Shown here: piece by piece, positions 34,260-35,600 of the stretch
How the letters are laid out: the number at the start of each line of letters is the position of its first letter
Position numbering within the stretch: position 1 is the first letter of the stretch
Made by a program: the position numbers and the translations under genes
Notes under the pieces: generated by a model
What the model saw: only the letters and a program-made list of their open reading frames with translations
What the model was told of the DNA's origin: nothing
The model's database searches: none
NCBI GenBank assembly: GCA_013044385.1
Contig: JABEUN010000014.1
Span: forward strand, 1 to 35,600
Origin: Acidimicrobiaceae bacterium
GTDB taxonomy: Bacteria > Actinomycetota > Acidimicrobiia > Acidimicrobiales > Acidimicrobiaceae
Length of the DNA stretch: 35,600 nt
Direction of reading: 5' to 3'

Positions 34260-34342
34260 CCTAGGAGCCACCGTCAAGTTGTGGGTGGGGCCATTTTCGA
34301 TGCGCGCGGTGGGGCCAAATTAACTTGACATTCCTAGGAGCC
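34260..34342. repeat. IS-end-like segment with inverted repeats and 10-bp flanking direct repeats
   Basis: CCTAGGAGCC occurs at 34260-34269 and 34333-34342. Between them lie GTCAAGTT (34273-34280) and its inverse AACTTGAC (34322-34329), and inside these two direct copies of GGTGGGGCCA (34284-34293 and 34308-34317). Repeated GGTGGGGCC blocks near TTGACA are, as I recall, common at the ends of IS21-like elements. TTGACA (34325-34330) could act as an outward -35. The direct repeats look like a target duplication around a mini-element. Confidence 0.55.
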
Positions 34343-34361
34343 CAAAGAGATGTACTATGCT

Positions 34362-34400
34362 CGCTTGGTGGAGACCTACCGGGTCTCCTAAATCCAAGCG
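34362..34400. repeat. Long two-stage hairpin
   Basis: CGCTTGG (34362-34368) pairs with CCAAGCG (34394-34400), and inside it GGAGACC (34370-34376) pairs with GGTCTCC (34382-34388): 14 bp in two stems with small internal bulges and a 5-base loop. No T-run follows, so it is not a typical terminator. Its role is unknown. Confidence 0.7.
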
Positions 34401-35075
34401 CAACAGTCTCCATCGAATCTAGGGTGGTTCAATGGCTCAAATCGAGGTCCTAACGCATTGCCGACTCGACTGACGCTGCGAATGCCGGGGACTTGCATTT
34501 GGCATAATGAGGTCACCCCCGTTGCAGTGACGGGCAGGATCGCGAGGGTGCGCTGCACTAGGCGTTCCAGAATTCCCTGAATTGGCAAGTCGGTCACCAT
34601 GGTCTAGGCGAGCTCGCTAAGCACCGTCGAGAGTTGACGTTCGGTCGTCATTGGCGCGTAGGCTCCAATCGAGTCCTGCTGGGTGGCCTGACTGGAACAC
34701 CGCTGAACTGGTGCCAAAATAGGTCTTATGTTTTCATGCCAGAAGGCCCGCTAGAACCTTCCCGTGGGTTTGAAAAACTGGCTGCCAACGTTGGGCTGAC
34801 ATCTGGACTCTTTTGCATCTCCAATCAGGCTCACTAGTGGGCGAGATGCTCTGGTGATAGACAGGGTGTTGCCTTCAACCATGAAAGTCCATTTCTGGTG
34901 GGGCCCAGGACATCGGAATAGGTCGGCCACCCACTGCGGTCAGCCACCTAGCAGACATCTGGGTACTCCGATAGGGTTCCCGGCTTCGACAAAGCTCGCC
35001 GATCAGACTGGCTATACGGCTGCTGGTCTCATTCATTGCACGTTCTCGACTGGCGCGTTACATTCAAACTGCTAA
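34401..35075. other. Region without convincing genes
   Basis: About 675 bases. Only short frames are present (up to 73 codons), none with a domain, good start or consistent codon use. It may be decayed IS or plasmid sequence; I cannot assign any fragment. The right end holds the promoter of the GntR gene. Confidence 0.45.
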
Positions 35076-35087
35076 TATGCTATAGGT
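35076..35087 (+). promoter_or_regulatory. Probable leaderless promoter of the GntR gene
   Basis: TATGCT (35076-35081) ends 6 bases before ATG 35088; an overlapping alternative -10 is TAATAT (35073-35078). No Shine-Dalgarno sequence is present. Confidence 0.45.
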
Positions 35088-35510
35088 ATGACAGAGGGAA
35101 AGATCCAGTTTTCCGTTGATCGGACTACCGGCATCCCCCCCTACCTCCAAATAGTTGAGCAGGTCAAAGAGGCATTGCATATCGGGAAAGTCGCTGTGGG
35201 AGATTACCTGCCGTCAGTCAGCGAAGTGGCTCGAGTAACCGCGATCAATGCTAATACGGTCATGAAGGCTTATAGAGAACTTGAGTACGCTGGAATCGCT
35301 CAAGCACTCCAAGGCGTTGGAACCGTAATTGTTGGCCTTCCTCAAGGTACGAATCCTGAGCTATTTGAGGCCTACCGACAAAGGTTCGAAGACCTCGTGA
35401 CCCAGGCAAGACAGGACGGACTTGCCTGGGAATCTCTGTCACACCTTACGAACACAGCCATTCGCTCTATCAAAGCTAAGGAGGCGGCAAGTGGTTGCAA
35501 TATCAGCTAA
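35088..35510 (+). CDS. GntR-family regulator, YtrA type
   Basis: A 140-aa protein. The N-terminal GntR winged helix (PPYLQIVEQVKEALHIGKVAVGDYLPSVSEVARVTAINANTVMKAYRELEYAGIAQALQGVGTVI) is followed by only a short helical tail, which defines the YtrA subfamily. Such repressors usually control the ABC transporter genes directly behind them, as here. The usual 'LPSVRELA' is LPSVSEVA. It overlaps the next gene by 20 bases. Confidence 0.88.
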   Translation: MTEGKIQFSVDRTTGIPPYLQIVEQVKEALHIGKVAVGDYLPSVSEVARVTAINANTVMKAYRELEYAGIAQALQGVGTVIVGLPQGTNPELFEAYRQRFEDLVTQARQDGLAWESLSHLTNTAIRSIKAKEAASGCNIS

Positions 35511-35600
35511 GGGTCTGTCGAAGCGTTACCAGGAAAATGCCGCTTTGGACCTAGCCACCTTTGAGGTCCCTAAGCGCTCCGTGTCGGCTCTGGTTGGAAA
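35491..35600 (+). CDS. ABC transporter ATP-binding protein (start only)
   Basis: Partial: 36 codons, cut by the end of the window. GTG 35491 follows a perfect AAGGAGG at 6 bases. The sequence AISAKGLSKRYQENAALDLATFEV...SVSALVG is the standard beginning of an ABC ATPase (the A-loop Tyr in KRYQ, then the strand before Walker A). With the YtrA-type regulator it forms a usual GntR-ABC operon; substrate unknown. Confidence 0.8.
   Translation, partial: MVAISAKGLSKRYQENAALDLATFEVPKRSVSALVG

Overview
The window looks like the chromosome of an actinobacterium, most plausibly class Acidimicrobiia (Acidimicrobium/Ferrimicrobium/Acidithrix-like). Reasons: the order phoH-ybeY-corC-era ... uppS-recO-glyS and the pair dnaG-sigA are typical of Actinobacteria; the Tad genes are of the Gram-positive kind (no secretin); G+C looks moderate, not high; TTG and GTG starts are frequent; several genes have a -10 hexamer only 6-7 nt before the ATG with no Shine-Dalgarno sequence (leaderless mRNA). 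The species assignment is inference from gene content only.

Layout. (1) 88-4188, + strand: a tyrosine phosphatase, then an acetate-use pair (acetyl-CoA synthetase and SatP-type acetate transporter) ending in a very strong terminator at 4227-4285. (2) 4230-9397, - strand: a Tad pilus/secretion operon read from a near-consensus promoter at 9369-9397: tadA ATPase, tadB, tadC, a small pilin-like protein, three TadE/TadG-like pseudopilins and a small unknown. (3) 9540-12208, + strand: a DHA2-type MFS exporter and a metallo-beta-lactamase-fold hydrolase, which separate the first Tad block from (4) 12205-14621, - strand: a CpaE/Ssd-like ATPase and a CpaB-like SAF protein. (5) 14778-15630: an excisionase-fold regulator and an unknown protein. 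(6) 15750-23032: a housekeeping run, much of it with 4-nt stop/start overlaps: phoH, ybeY, corC-like, era, nitrobindin, uppS, a two-helix membrane peptide, recO, and glyS under its own probable leaderless promoter. (7) 23188-30199: pyruvate phosphate dikinase, an HD-GYP phosphodiesterase, a convergent CarH-like B12 regulator, dnaG and the principal sigma factor. (8) 30245-30429: tRNA-Asn(GTT) and tRNA-Met(CAT).

The accessory part begins inside the tRNA-Met gene. The 43 bases from its anticodon loop to just past the discriminator base are repeated exactly at 32488-32530. The 2.1 kb between the copies holds an AbiE-type (type IV) toxin-antitoxin pair and no recognisable integrase. This is a compact tRNA-bounded defence island, the most notable feature of the window. 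Beyond it lies insertion-sequence debris: a truncated minus-strand gene fragment, the tail of an IstA transposase, a complete istB helper gene, a convergent pRiA4b ORF-3-like gene, and a short IS-end-like segment with inverted repeats flanked by 10-bp direct repeats. About 690 bases with no convincing gene follow. The window ends with a YtrA-type GntR regulator and the first codons of an ABC-transporter ATPase.
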